Assembly (NCBI RefSeq): GCF_900101495.1
Contig: NZ_FMUS01000010.1
Span: forward strand, 39,581-103,580
Length of the DNA: 64,000 nucleotides
Reading direction: 5' to 3'
Source: Alkaliphilus peptidifermentans DSM 18978
Lineage (GTDB): Bacteria > Bacillota > Clostridia > Peptostreptococcales > Natronincolaceae
This document shows, piece by piece, positions 7,420 to 15,916 of the stretch (position 1 is the first letter of the stretch; every line of letters begins with the position of its first letter). Made by a program: the position numbers and the translations under genes. Under the pieces are notes generated by a model. It was given only the letters and a program-made list of their open reading frames with translations, was not told the DNA's origin and searched no databases.

Positions 7420-8262
7420 ATGGCTATAGACAAACAATATTTATCAGATTTTGAAGCGATATTATCACATAGGTATGATAATGGTGCAGACTATTGGACT
7501 ACACCAGACAAGAGATTAATAAAGGGATCACCTTTCTCCACTCTAGACTGCGTACTTTATCTGTTGGAATTGGGTGTGGAACCCACCGATCCTTTACTTA
7601 AAAAGTGTGCCGACTTAATATTTAGTATATGGAAAGCAGACGGAAGTTTTAGGTTGTATCCGAAAGGGTCTATTTACCCATGCCATACCGCTAACGCTGC
7701 CAATGTTCTTTGCCACATGGGATATGCTTACGATACTAGATTGCAGAGAACTTTCCAACACCTTTTAGATACCCAATACACCGATGGCGGTTGGCGTTGC
7801 AATAAGTTTAGCTTTGGTCGTGGTCCAGAAACTCAGTATTCAAACCCATTCCCAACACTTACAGTCTTGAATGCATTCCGATTTAGTGACTATCTCAATA
7901 AAGAATCAGCGCTAGACAGGGCTGTAGATTTCTTACTTGATCATTGGGTAATCAGAAAACCGATTGGTCCATGTCATTACGGAATGGGCACATTGTTCAT
8001 GCAGGTTGAATATCCCTTCCGTAACTATAATCTTTTTGTTTATGTTTATGTGTTATCCTTTTATGACCGCGCAAAGGAGGACAACCGATTTCTGGAAGCC
8101 TTAAAAGTGCTGGAATCAAAAATGGTGGATGGTCAGATTGTTGTTGAACGCATTGTTCCGAAGTTGGCCAAGTTATCTTTCTGTAGAAAAGGTGAACCAA
8201 GCGCATTGGCAACAAGACACTATCACGAAATCTTAAAAAACCTTGGTATAGCTAAAGAATAA
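7420..8262 (+). CDS. Prenyltransferase / squalene-cyclase-like toroid protein
   Basis: 280 residues from ATG 7420, chosen because GGAGGAG ends 5 bases upstream; the frame is open further back without an RBS. It is mostly helical with QW-type repeats of alpha-alpha toroids: ADLIFSIWKADGSFRLYP and LLDTQYTDGGWRCNKF (about residue 120-137). A GPCHYGMGT segment follows. The family is called prenyltransferase/squalene oxidase repeat; catalytic Asp-rich or zinc motifs are not evident, so enzymatic activity is uncertain. Its base composition is slightly less AT-rich than its neighbours. Confidence 0.6.
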   Translation: MAIDKQYLSDFEAILSHRYDNGADYWTTPDKRLIKGSPFSTLDCVLYLLELGVEPTDPLLKKCADLIFSIWKADGSFRLYPKGSIYPCHTANAANVLCHMGYAYDTRLQRTFQHLLDTQYTDGGWRCNKFSFGRGPETQYSNPFPTLTVLNAFRFSDYLNKESALDRAVDFLLDHWVIRKPIGPCHYGMGTLFMQVEYPFRNYNLFVYVYVLSFYDRAKEDNRFLEALKVLESKMVDGQIVVERIVPKLAKLSFCRKGEPSALATRHYHEILKNLGIAKE

Positions 8263-8358
8263 GTCTGAAAATGCTCCTGCCTATAAGCTAATAAGCAATC
8301 ACCAAGGATTTTTCTTCATTTATTATATAGTAAAGTAAAACATTAAGGCGGTGAAAAT

Positions 8359-9186
8359 ATGAAACGCGAATTTCAAGCAAAAATAGTAAGCCCGGACAAA
8401 AAAGGTGGTTTAACATATATTGAAGTTCCCTTTAATGCAGCTGAAGAATTTAACGGAAAAGGAAGAATAAAAGTGCAGGGTGCTTTAAACGGTCATACAT
8501 ATAGAAGTTCACTTATTTCAAAGGGAAATGGATTCTATATACTTGTAATTGATAAGAAACTACAAAAACAGATTGGCATAGACGACTGTGATACATTACA
8601 TGTAACTATGGAAGCAGATAATATAGCTGTAGATCAAAATGTTAAAACTCCTATTGAAAAAATTGAAAAGAGCAGTATGGATGTTTTGACAGCAATAAGA
8701 ACTAGAAGAAGCATAAGGAGATTTTCAAAAAAATCAATTGATGAAAAAGTTTTGAATACCATTATGGAAGCTGGGTTTTGTGCCCCTTCTGCTAAGAACA
8801 AAAGACCCTGGCATTTTATTTTGGTTAAAAACAAAGAAATACTGAAAAGATTAGCTGGAAATGATTCTAATCATAAACCTATAAGTGAAGCAGACTGTTG
8901 CATAGTTATTTGTGGGGATAAAAATATTCAAGGAATGAATGACTTTATATTGGAAGACTGTTCAGCTGCAGTTCAAAACATTTTATTAGCATCACATGGA
9001 GTAGGAATAGGAGCAGTATGGTGCGGATTACATACAGGAACAAAAGATTCTAAATCTTTAACTGAAATATTTGAGTTGCCAACAAAAATAGTTCCTATAG
9101 CTATCGTAGCACTTGGTTATCCAGAGGAAGACAAGGGTGCGGTTGAAAGGTTTGATTTTTCAAAAGTACATTATGAAAAATGGTAG
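8359..9186 (+). CDS. DUF1905-nitroreductase fusion protein
   Basis: 275 residues with two parts. Residues 1-90 match DUF1905 (a small beta-barrel, FQAKIVSPDKKGGLTYIEVP and GRIKVQGALNGHTYRSSLI). Residues 105-275 are a nitroreductase: MDVLTAIRTRRSIRRFSKKS with the FMN-contacting RRSIR, CAPSAKNKRPWHF, DCSAAVQNILLASHGVGIGA and ALGYPEED. It likely reduces a small substrate with NAD(P)H and FMN. The fusion is in one frame without a frameshift. The ATG is preceded by AAGGCGGTG. Confidence 0.8.
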   Translation: MKREFQAKIVSPDKKGGLTYIEVPFNAAEEFNGKGRIKVQGALNGHTYRSSLISKGNGFYILVIDKKLQKQIGIDDCDTLHVTMEADNIAVDQNVKTPIEKIEKSSMDVLTAIRTRRSIRRFSKKSIDEKVLNTIMEAGFCAPSAKNKRPWHFILVKNKEILKRLAGNDSNHKPISEADCCIVICGDKNIQGMNDFILEDCSAAVQNILLASHGVGIGAVWCGLHTGTKDSKSLTEIFELPTKIVPIAIVALGYPEEDKGAVERFDFSKVHYEKW

Positions 9187-9270
9187 TACGTGCACTTTGA
9201 AAGCTCTATTGAAGCTCATTTGATTTTTAAAAATTACAAATCGAGAATAAAGATAAAGGGAGATGCGTAG

Positions 9271-10020
9271 ATGGAATGGTCAATATTTAAACAGGAAAAT
9301 GCATTTGTGATGATTACAGAAGAAAAAGCAGGTGATATTCCATACCTAAGGGTTAATCCAAAAAAATATACTGGAGTACTACCAACAGTTATTTATTATC
9401 ATGGATCCCACTCGAATAAAGATTTTATCAGATTTCAAGCAATGTCAATTGCCTGTTTTGGTTATCAAGTGATTGTCCCTGACGCATTATACCATGGTGA
9501 AAGAAGATCAATAGAATATAGCGTGAAATATATTTGGGAAATAATGCTTAAGAGTATTCAAGAATCCGACGTGCTTATAAAGATGGCAATAGAAAAACAT
9601 GATGCTGACCCAACACGGATAGGTGTAATAGGAGATTCGATGGGAGCAATAACAGCTGGGGGAGTTTTCATTAAGCATAACTACTTAAAATGTCTGTCTG
9701 GATTTAATGGAGCCTTTGCTTGGCAAGAATGCATAAAAATGAATATCTTGCCTTTGAGTGAAATCTATAAAGATGAAATAGAGTTATATGATCCAATGAC
9801 AAATGAAGAAAAAGTTAAAGGGAGAGCTATTTCAATTTTCCACGGAGTAGAAGATACATCTATACCTATTGAAATACAGAGAGAATTTGTTGATAGAATG
9901 AGATCACTTTACACAAGCCATCAGGATAAATTACAGCTAATAGAATTTAGTAACGTTAACCACAGGGTTACCACAAGTATGTTAGAGAATTTAATTACAT
10001 GGTTAATAGCAAATCTTTAA
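9271..10020 (+). CDS. Alpha/beta hydrolase (prolyl-oligopeptidase-like)
   Basis: 249 residues with the canonical order of an alpha/beta hydrolase: oxyanion loop YYHGSHSNKD (residues 48-57), strand QVIVPDALYHGERR, nucleophile elbow GDSMG with Ser123, acid FHGVEDTSIP (Asp about 194) and VNHRV with the catalytic His near residue 231. It resembles the YitV / dienelactone-hydrolase-like esterases of Bacillus. No signal peptide, so it is cytoplasmic. AAGGGAGAT lies before the ATG. Confidence 0.8.
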   Translation: MEWSIFKQENAFVMITEEKAGDIPYLRVNPKKYTGVLPTVIYYHGSHSNKDFIRFQAMSIACFGYQVIVPDALYHGERRSIEYSVKYIWEIMLKSIQESDVLIKMAIEKHDADPTRIGVIGDSMGAITAGGVFIKHNYLKCLSGFNGAFAWQECIKMNILPLSEIYKDEIELYDPMTNEEKVKGRAISIFHGVEDTSIPIEIQREFVDRMRSLYTSHQDKLQLIEFSNVNHRVTTSMLENLITWLIANL

Positions 10021-10040
10021 ATGCAAATCACAATTTAAAG

Positions 10041-10095
10041 CGTCTAACTAGCCATTCCCACAGGGATGCTAGCGCCGCCAAGGGGTATTCCTGCC
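10041..10095 (+). repeat. Hairpin of the island repeat type
   Basis: GTCTAAC at 10042-10048 is followed by CTAGC-C-AT-T-CCC, a loop ACA, and GGGATGCTAG. The left arm carries two unpaired bases (C and T) relative to the right arm. It is followed by CGCCGCCAAGGGG, which resembles the CCGCCAAGGCGG of copy A. GTCTAAC also fits the RYYYAAC pattern of integron attC sites, which are hairpins with unpaired bases, but one 7-base match is weak evidence. Confidence 0.4.
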
Positions 10096-10198
10096 AACCT
10101 ATATTAATAGGCTTTTCAATAAACCTCTTTTTCTTCAATCAATAATATGCTTAAATAGAATAAAGACTAATTAACAGTTTATGGTAGTTTGGATTTAA

Positions 10199-10318
10199 AA
10201 CACCATATATCATGAGCAAAAGTTTGTTATTAATAGTTTTTTAGATAGTATTGAAGAAAAAGAAGAAATAAAGTTTCAGAAGGAACATATAAAAAAATAT
10301 GGCATAAGTACCTACTAA
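10199..10318 (+). pseudogene. 3' fragment of an unknown gene
   Basis: A startless frame of 39 codons ends with HIKKYGISTY and TAA 10316-10318. Codon use is gene-like and the segment FVINSFLDSIEEKEEIKFQK looks helical. I cannot name the family. As elsewhere in the island, only the 3' end of the gene remains. Confidence 0.35.
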
Positions 10319-10343
10319 GCTTTATTCGATAGGAGGAAAATAT

Positions 10344-11300
10344 GTGATTACAGCAGAAGAATTAATAAAAATCGATATAGATCCTGTTCCCAAATATCGT
10401 TTAATGAGAGATGTCCTCAAACTAAAATCAGATAACATAGAATTAGTAAATGCTAAAAGGGACGTCTTACAGACTAAATGGGTAAAAGAAATTATAAGCC
10501 TCCAATGGGACGATGGTTCATGGGGTCAATTTCATAGTATGAGTCGGTTTTCCAAGTCTGTTATAACAACAGAACAAGCACTAAGAAGATTACTTATCTT
10601 GGGTCTAGACAAGGATGATGAGCAAATTAAAAGAGCTTATAATTATATGGAGAAATATTTACTGAGAGAAGTGGATTTAAGAGATTATAAAGAAAAAAAA
10701 CATGATTGGGATTTGTTAACTAGATTATTTGTTGCAACATGGATGATAATAATTGATCCATCGAATACTTTAGCTATGGAAATAGCGAAAGACTGGTCAA
10801 AAATAATAACTTATGCATTTTCTAAAGAAGAGTATAACCAGGAGTATTATAAAGAAGCTTATTATGAAATACATAAGTCGCCAAAAAAGAAATATATGTG
10901 GGGATTTCAAAATTTTTATGTTGTGGCTTTACTATCTAGGGTCTTATCCAGCGACATTGAATCTAAATTCTTAGATTATATAATTAATTCTGAAAAAGGC
11001 ATCTACTATATTTATGATAATAACCTTAAAAGTTTAGCAGATAATTATTGTTCAAAACAAGCAAGCAGATATATTAGTGCATTTGAGCTATTAAGTAGTT
11101 ATAGTCTAATTTCATCTAAATGTAAGCATCTAGTTGAGTGGATTAATAAAAATTTATCGGGAGATGGATTTTGGGATATGGAGCAATCAGTTAAAGATAA
11201 TATGTATTTCCCACTATCTAATTCATGGAGAAAAACTATAAATAGAAAGATAGATTGCACTGTGAGGATGCAAATTTTGTTATCAAATATATATGACTAA
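10344..11300 (+). CDS. Toroid-fold (squalene-cyclase-like) protein, unknown
   Basis: 318 residues from GTG 10344 behind AGGAGG. Helix-rich; QWDDGSWGQFH (about residues 52-62) is a QW motif of alpha-alpha toroid proteins, and SGDGFWDME near residue 270 may be a second one. The region between contains many Tyr and Lys residues. It is distantly related at best to the toroid protein at 7420. The second half does not show cyclase or prenyltransferase active-site motifs. Role unknown; no signal peptide or membrane segment. Confidence 0.55.
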   Translation: MITAEELIKIDIDPVPKYRLMRDVLKLKSDNIELVNAKRDVLQTKWVKEIISLQWDDGSWGQFHSMSRFSKSVITTEQALRRLLILGLDKDDEQIKRAYNYMEKYLLREVDLRDYKEKKHDWDLLTRLFVATWMIIIDPSNTLAMEIAKDWSKIITYAFSKEEYNQEYYKEAYYEIHKSPKKKYMWGFQNFYVVALLSRVLSSDIESKFLDYIINSEKGIYYIYDNNLKSLADNYCSKQASRYISAFELLSSYSLISSKCKHLVEWINKNLSGDGFWDMEQSVKDNMYFPLSNSWRKTINRKIDCTVRMQILLSNIYD

Positions 11301-11341
11301 AGTTATTTGAGTAAAGTATGTTAGAGAATTTAGAAATGAAG

Positions 11342-11418
11342 TTCCGCCATGACGGTGAAGCTTTAAGGTCTGGTGCAAGGACGTCGTAAACACAGGAACA
11401 TTATGTGATAATGTTATA
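11342..11418 (+). repeat. Island repeat element, copy H
   Basis: TTCCGCCATGACGG hairpin (from 11342), then AAGGTCTGGTGCAAGGACG (11365-11383), TCGTAAACACAGGAACATTAT, and a perfect palindrome AACATTATGTGATAATGTT (11397-11415). It ends in GTTATA 11413-11418. It is the closest match to copy A over the whole core. It lies between the toroid gene and a small membrane protein gene. Confidence 0.6.
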
Positions 11419-11476
11419 TGGTGGTTCAAAAACAGTAACGTTATAGAGTAAAGGGTGAAGAGGAGAGGACGATATT

Positions 11477-11755
11477 ATGAAGAAAAGTTCGAAGGAAATT
11501 TGGTATTTATGGGGAAGTTTTTGGAGTGTAGTTATAGGGCTAATTGTATCAAAGGTATATCTAACATGGGCCTTTCTGTTTTATACCGAAGGATATCAGT
11601 TTTGGGGATTTAATTCATGGACAAATGATAGACTATGGATGTGGGCAACAGAAAACCATCAATTTTTTATGGTGTTAACTCTGACTATTTTTATATCAAT
11701 TGGTTGTCTTTTCGTAAAGTTTCTAATTGATAATGGAGTAATAAAACACAGTTAA
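11477..11755 (+). CDS. Small membrane protein, unknown
   Basis: 92 residues with two predicted membrane segments (about 13-36 and 64-84). The intervening loop is rich in Trp and Phe (FWGFNSWTNDRLWMWATE), unusual for so small a protein. The GAGGAGAGGAC site precedes the ATG. I cannot assign a family. A second small membrane protein gene follows after 101 bases. Confidence 0.6.
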   Translation: MKKSSKEIWYLWGSFWSVVIGLIVSKVYLTWAFLFYTEGYQFWGFNSWTNDRLWMWATENHQFFMVLTLTIFISIGCLFVKFLIDNGVIKHS

Positions 11756-11856
11756 AACCATATCATTTCAAAAACTATAGCGATCTGTAAATGTAGGTAT
11801 TAATAAAATGTTGAAGTCCGATTTTATAATAAGCACTATTTAATGGAGGGATCATC

Positions 11857-12168
11857 ATGAAATTTAAAATTGGAAACATGAAAGCAGTAAATATCATTAA
11901 CGGAATTTTCATTACTGGATTAGTATATTTTTTAATTTTTATACTAAACAAGTACAGTTTTTCTTTGTATATTTCAAAGGCACAAGAAGGAACCTTACTA
12001 CCAGACTCTATTGAATTACAGTTTCATCTTTTGATGCTTAAAATTCAAACTCACGGTGTACCTATTATTATCTTAGTTTTATTTAAGCTGGTATGCGAAG
12101 CATTCTATAAATTCTTAAGAGCATTTGAAATTATTATAGAAAAGTATAATAAAAACAAGGATTCATAG
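11857..12168 (+). CDS. Small membrane protein, unknown
   Basis: 103 residues with two predicted membrane segments (about 11-29 and 62-82) and a basic C-terminal tail (KYNKNKDS). The N-terminus MKFKIGNMKAVNIINGIF looks like that of exported or membrane-anchored Firmicute proteins. TGGAGGGATC lies before the ATG. Function unknown. Confidence 0.6.
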   Translation: MKFKIGNMKAVNIINGIFITGLVYFLIFILNKYSFSLYISKAQEGTLLPDSIELQFHLLMLKIQTHGVPIIILVLFKLVCEAFYKFLRAFEIIIEKYNKNKDS

Positions 12169-12266
12169 CTATAGTAAATATTAATAAATTGAGGTTGTGA
12201 CATCAACTAACATGTCTAAGAGTAAAAACTAAATGCAGAAATTTTATATAATGGGAAGGTGTAAGG

Positions 12267-12635
12267 ATGTTAAGATCAATGATGCAGGTGTATGTTAAGG
12301 GGAGTACTGAAGCGGTTCAATTGTATCAAAAAGCTTTTGATGCGAAATTGATAAGCGAATATAAAAATGATGATGGAAGTTATATGCATGCTGAATTAGA
12401 TGTATTTGGACAAATATTGGCGTTGTCAGAATCAAGAGAAGAAAAGAAAATAACTGGCAATATAATGCAGTTTTGCTTACATTTCGGTAAAGGAAATGTG
12501 GACAAGATTCATAAAGCATATGAAGTTTTAAAAGAAGATGCCAAGGTTCAATATCCATTGGGGCCTGTAAGTTATAGTCCATTTATGTTTGGTCTTGTTG
12601 ACAAATTCGGAGTGAGCTGGTGCTTATTTGAATAG
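12267..12635 (+). CDS. VOC / PhnB-like protein
   Basis: 122 residues of the PhnB/YjdN-like branch of the VOC superfamily. VKGSTEAVQLYQKAFDAKLI (residues 9-28) is the typical first helix, MHAELDVFGQILALSE follows, and the C-terminus PFMFGLVDKFGVSWCLF carries the D-x-F-G-V-x-W signature of PhnB proteins. Substrate unknown; the family is often annotated as glyoxalase or demethylubiquinone-like. The GGAAGGTG site precedes the ATG. Confidence 0.82.
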   Translation: MLRSMMQVYVKGSTEAVQLYQKAFDAKLISEYKNDDGSYMHAELDVFGQILALSESREEKKITGNIMQFCLHFGKGNVDKIHKAYEVLKEDAKVQYPLGPVSYSPFMFGLVDKFGVSWCLFE

Positions 12636-12639
12636 GTGA

Positions 12640-12750
12640 AGCTCCATCAAAACTCTAAGATATAGAGAAATATATCTTTCAGATGCGAGAAAAGTTGAAC
12701 CTAAAAAATTAAAAACAGTTTTAAGGTATATGGTTAAAAGAAAATTATAG
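12640..12750 (+). pseudogene. Possible 3' gene fragment
   Basis: A startless 36-codon frame ends at TAG 12748-12750 and encodes a basic helical tail (LSDARKVEPKKLKTVL, then RYMVKRKL). It is too short to assign. It fits the pattern of truncated gene tails scattered through the island but may be chance. Confidence 0.2.
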
Positions 12751-12865
12751 GAAAATGTACATTGTTTCTATGCCAAATTATTTTCATATGTAAATTATTA
12801 TATTAAAAGATGGGTTCGACCTTACAAATAAAAAAACTTAATAACATAAATTTGAGGTGAATGCT

Positions 12866-13231
12866 ATGGACAAATATACAAGAGAAGAATTGGCCGAAAC
12901 GCTACAAGTTGTATCTTCAACCATCAGTAAATGTGAAACAATGCAGATAAAATTTGATGAGGGTACCTCTCAGCACACACTCCTTAAAAATAGGATAAAA
13001 GCATTGTATATTTCAAAATCATTAATTACAGATAAAAATGTTATGAACAAACATGCAAAAGAAGAATTGATAGACGCATTGCGCCCCATATCTTCAGTTA
13101 TAAGTAAATGTGAAAAAGCACAGCTAAAATTTGCAGAGGGTACCTCTCAGTACACCCGTTGTAAGAACATAATAAATGCAATGTATATATCAAAATCATT
13201 AATAACAGATGAAATTAGTAAAAGAGGTTAA
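12866..13231 (+). CDS. Two-repeat helical protein, unknown
   Basis: 121 residues from ATG 12866; the GAGGTG site overlaps an in-frame GTG at 12857, which I reject as start. The protein is an internal duplication: residues 1-56 and 59-114 align end to end, with matching EEL, ISKC and EGTSQ segments, both halves ending YISKSLITD. Each unit is likely two helices. No family recognised. Both the fold symmetry and the lack of a signal suggest a small cytoplasmic dimer-like protein. Confidence 0.7.
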   Translation: MDKYTREELAETLQVVSSTISKCETMQIKFDEGTSQHTLLKNRIKALYISKSLITDKNVMNKHAKEELIDALRPISSVISKCEKAQLKFAEGTSQYTRCKNIINAMYISKSLITDEISKRG

Positions 13232-13312
13232 CTTTCAGGGACGCTAGGGGGAGGTTCATTGAAAATTATTCCGCAGCCATAGTGAAGTAGGGGTAAAAAG
13301 GAGGATAAAGAC

Positions 13313-13870
13313 ATGAAGGAAAAATTAACATTAGTTACACCTACTATAGTATTAGTATTGATTATTCTAATATTATTTTTAAGTAATAATCTGTACAACT
13401 TAAATACAACCGTTGAAGAAATGAAAAGTGATAAAGTTACGCAAAACCATCTAATAGAAAAAATTACTAATATTGAAAAAAGGATTAATAACATGGAACT
13501 TGAAATGCCCGATGAAAATTTAAATCAGTTTATAATTGCAACTACTTTTGACTTAAATAGAATAGAAGACCTATTAAATAAAGTTGATGGACTTGAAACA
13601 GTATATGGAATCATAACTGGGTTAGATAAATCGAGAGAAGTAATTTTGGATGTAGAGCTAGCAGATACCCAAGAAAATATCCAAATAAAATTAGCTGAGA
13701 ATTGTACTGTTTATATGGTAGGTCAATTTGCTAGGGCACCAATAGATACTGAAAAATTTTTAACACTCATGGAAGAAGATTTAAAAAATGGATTTAAACA
13801 GGGTTTTACATTTAAAATAGTAAATGGGAGAGTTGTACAAATATATCAGGGTTGGGGAGGCTTAAGCTAG
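13313..13870 (+). CDS. Membrane-anchored coiled-coil protein, unknown
   Basis: 185 residues. One membrane anchor at about 7-25, followed by a coiled coil (NLNTTVEEMKSDKVTQNHLI to NNMELEM, about 27-65), then an alpha/beta domain containing IITGLDKSREVILDVELAD and a QIYQGWGGLS end. The C-terminal domain probably faces the outside. The RBS AAGGAGG is strong. The family is unknown to me; related small Bacillus proteins are annotated as hypothetical. Confidence 0.6.
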   Translation: MKEKLTLVTPTIVLVLIILILFLSNNLYNLNTTVEEMKSDKVTQNHLIEKITNIEKRINNMELEMPDENLNQFIIATTFDLNRIEDLLNKVDGLETVYGIITGLDKSREVILDVELADTQENIQIKLAENCTVYMVGQFARAPIDTEKFLTLMEEDLKNGFKQGFTFKIVNGRVVQIYQGWGGLS

Positions 13871-13890
13871 CCTATGGAACCTTGGAGGGA

Positions 13891-13928
13891 AGCTCCGCCA
13901 AGACGGCTTATTTTGAGGTCCGGCTCAT
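13891..13928 (+). repeat. Island repeat element, copy I (truncated)
   Basis: AGCTCCGCCAAGACGGCTTA (13891-13910) followed by GAGGTCCGGCTCAT (13915-13928). It matches copy A up to the middle of the core and then diverges, so the GTTAT end is missing. It lies directly behind the stop of the coiled-coil protein gene. Confidence 0.5.
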
Positions 13929-14033
13929 ATTATATTTGAGTGAAACATAGTTCGTCTACACACAATATATTCTGCAAACATCAGTATAAAGATGTGCATT
14001 GAAATATGATATTAATTTTAGGGAGATTTTATT

Positions 14034-14837
14034 ATGAGGAAAAAACTGTTAGCCTTCATTATTCTGTTTGTGTTATCTGGTTGTAGCCAGAAAATAATCA
14101 CGAATAATGAAGAGAGTATTTTAAATAATGAAATTTCTACATATAAAGAAGTCATAAAGGATGGGAAAGTAGAAATCGATGGAATTTCTTATGATATTAT
14201 ATCAGTCACGAAGACTACATATAAATACGATGATAATGGCAATGTTCTAGAAAGATTCACCACAAGTGATGGATCTGAAACGCGTATTGAATATCTATAT
14301 GAGAATAATCTATTAATCGAAGATAGAATGTACTCAAATTACGAATTATCACTTACTAGCTATTACTATTATGAAGATGATCTGCTTATAAAAAAGAGGA
14401 CGGTTTCTAAAGGTGGCTTAGAAGCAGTTACAGAGTACTCTTATGAAAATAAGACTGAGACACAAACAAGTTACAGTTCAAGCGGCAGCATATCCTATAT
14501 CTCAACCGCATACCTGGATGACGATGATAAGATATTGAAGGTAATTACAGAAGAGGGAGAAATTATGACTTCAAGTACCTTCCATTATGATAATGATCTT
14601 TTGATCAAAGTCATCGTTGAGAGAAACGGAATAAAAATAAAGACCTTTAGCTACGAATACAATAATGTTGGCGATAAAACAATTGAATATAATATTTGGC
14701 ATGGTGAAGTAAATACTCTGTTTGCTGCCTTCTTCGACTACGAATATGATGAGAATTTATTGCCTAAAACGGTTATTATGTACCGAATACAGTCGCCAAT
14801 TGAAGAAGAAAATATACTCCAGATATTTCTGCAATAA
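14034..14837 (+). CDS. Lipoprotein with YD/RHS-like repeats
   Basis: 267 residues. Lipobox LSGC with Cys17. The mature part is a series of Tyr-rich beta repeats of about 20 residues: YKYDDNGNVLERFT, EYLYENNLLIEDR, YYYYEDDLLIKKR, FHYDNDLLIKVIV and FSYEYNNVGDK. This is the pattern of YD (RHS-like) repeats that bind carbohydrate or form a beta shell. It should be anchored outside the membrane. GGGAGAT precedes the ATG. The next gene (52 bases on) encodes another lipoprotein, so the two may be one transcript. Confidence 0.7.
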   Translation: MRKKLLAFIILFVLSGCSQKIITNNEESILNNEISTYKEVIKDGKVEIDGISYDIISVTKTTYKYDDNGNVLERFTTSDGSETRIEYLYENNLLIEDRMYSNYELSLTSYYYYEDDLLIKKRTVSKGGLEAVTEYSYENKTETQTSYSSSGSISYISTAYLDDDDKILKVITEEGEIMTSSTFHYDNDLLIKVIVERNGIKIKTFSYEYNNVGDKTIEYNIWHGEVNTLFAAFFDYEYDENLLPKTVIMYRIQSPIEEENILQIFLQ

Positions 14838-14888
14838 CACTAAAATGAAAATCAACAATAATGAGTCTAAAAGGAGAGGTGTAATTCA

Positions 14889-15467
14889 ATGAGAAGAACA
14901 GTAATTATTTTACTATTGCTTGTATTTTTAGTAACAGCATGTTCAAAGAATGAAGTAGCGAAAGATTCTTTAAATCAGCTACCTGACAGCTATAGCCTTG
15001 ATGATGCAAAGTCTGATAACTGTGTTGTTTTTGAAAATGGTGATATTACTAATGGCCAGTCTGTATGGAATGATTTTATTGTAGCGACAGAAAATGGTAA
15101 ACCTTCTACAGTTAGACTAGCATTCTATTATACACTTGGCGATTCGTCACAATATTCAGAGGAGCTTTATGAAGAAATAAAAGATGATTATCCAGTTCTT
15201 TTTATTAAGGATTTGAGCTTTGACGGAAAAAAATATATCATCGAGGGCTTTGAAGAGGGACAATTGCTTTCTAAAGAATATAATTATCTGATGAAATATG
15301 AAGGACGTCCCAAAAGTGCAACCGCAATTTTTTCCAAGTACACCTATTATGTTTTAGTAGATGACAATACTGTTACTTGGGATGATATTGAACATGGAAG
15401 GCTAAGTTCTCAGTTTGGCGATTGGATTGACCATTACATGGTATACTCAGACTTAGTTTTTAAATGA
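14889..15467 (+). CDS. DUF4362-type lipoprotein
   Basis: 192 residues. Lipobox VTAC with Cys18. The mature part has DNCVVFENGDITNGQSVWND, VENGKPSTVRLAFYYTLGD and DLSFDGKKYII, which is the layout of DUF4362 proteins (cell-envelope proteins of unknown role; the segment order is from memory). AAAGGAGAGG precedes the ATG. Confidence 0.65.
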   Translation: MRRTVIILLLLVFLVTACSKNEVAKDSLNQLPDSYSLDDAKSDNCVVFENGDITNGQSVWNDFIVATENGKPSTVRLAFYYTLGDSSQYSEELYEEIKDDYPVLFIKDLSFDGKKYIIEGFEEGQLLSKEYNYLMKYEGRPKSATAIFSKYTYYVLVDDNTVTWDDIEHGRLSSQFGDWIDHYMVYSDLVFK

Positions 15468-15572
15468 TACTCTTGGCTTTGAATGGAGGGATAAAATGGG
15501 ATTTAATGAGAAGAAAAGCGTAGAGGTTCCGCATTAAAAATTTAAATATTATAAGTTGGGAGGAGTTAGAAC

Positions 15573-15908
15573 ATGTCGACGTTATTTCCTAAGCCAATTC
15601 TTGATTTACCCGAGGCTGATATTCCAATCGAGGGAGTTAAGGCGTACCTATCACAAGGACCAAATCATCAAATTATATTCATGAGTTTTGCTGAAGATGT
15701 TGATTTACCAGAGCATTCCCATGAAGGACAATGGGGATTAGTTCTTGAGGGGAAGATTGAGTTAATAATTGATGGTAAGAAAAATACATTTTCCAAGGGA
15801 GATAGATATTTTATTCCTGAAGGGATAAAACATTCAGGCAAAATATTTGCCGGATATGCAGATATGACATTTTTTAATCAAAAGGATAGATACAATGTAA
15901 AAAGATAA
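15573..15908 (+). CDS. Cupin domain protein
   Basis: A 111-residue single cupin. Motif 1 is PEHSHEGQWGLVLEGKIEL (His44, His46, Glu47 or Gln49 as metal ligands) and motif 2 is GDRYFIPEGIKHSGKI with the third His. Metal-dependent or sugar-binding roles are possible; no partner gene shows the substrate. GGGAGGAG precedes the ATG. Confidence 0.85.
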   Translation: MSTLFPKPILDLPEADIPIEGVKAYLSQGPNHQIIFMSFAEDVDLPEHSHEGQWGLVLEGKIELIIDGKKNTFSKGDRYFIPEGIKHSGKIFAGYADMTFFNQKDRYNVKR

Positions 15909-15916
15909 TTGAGTTT

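Larger units (their letters stand above)
10021..10343. other. Gap with hairpin and gene fragment
   Basis: 323 bases between two genes. It holds the hairpin described at 10041-10075, a gene fragment at 10199-10318, and an AGGAGG site for the next gene at 10331. I see no complete gene or clear promoter. Confidence 0.5.
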
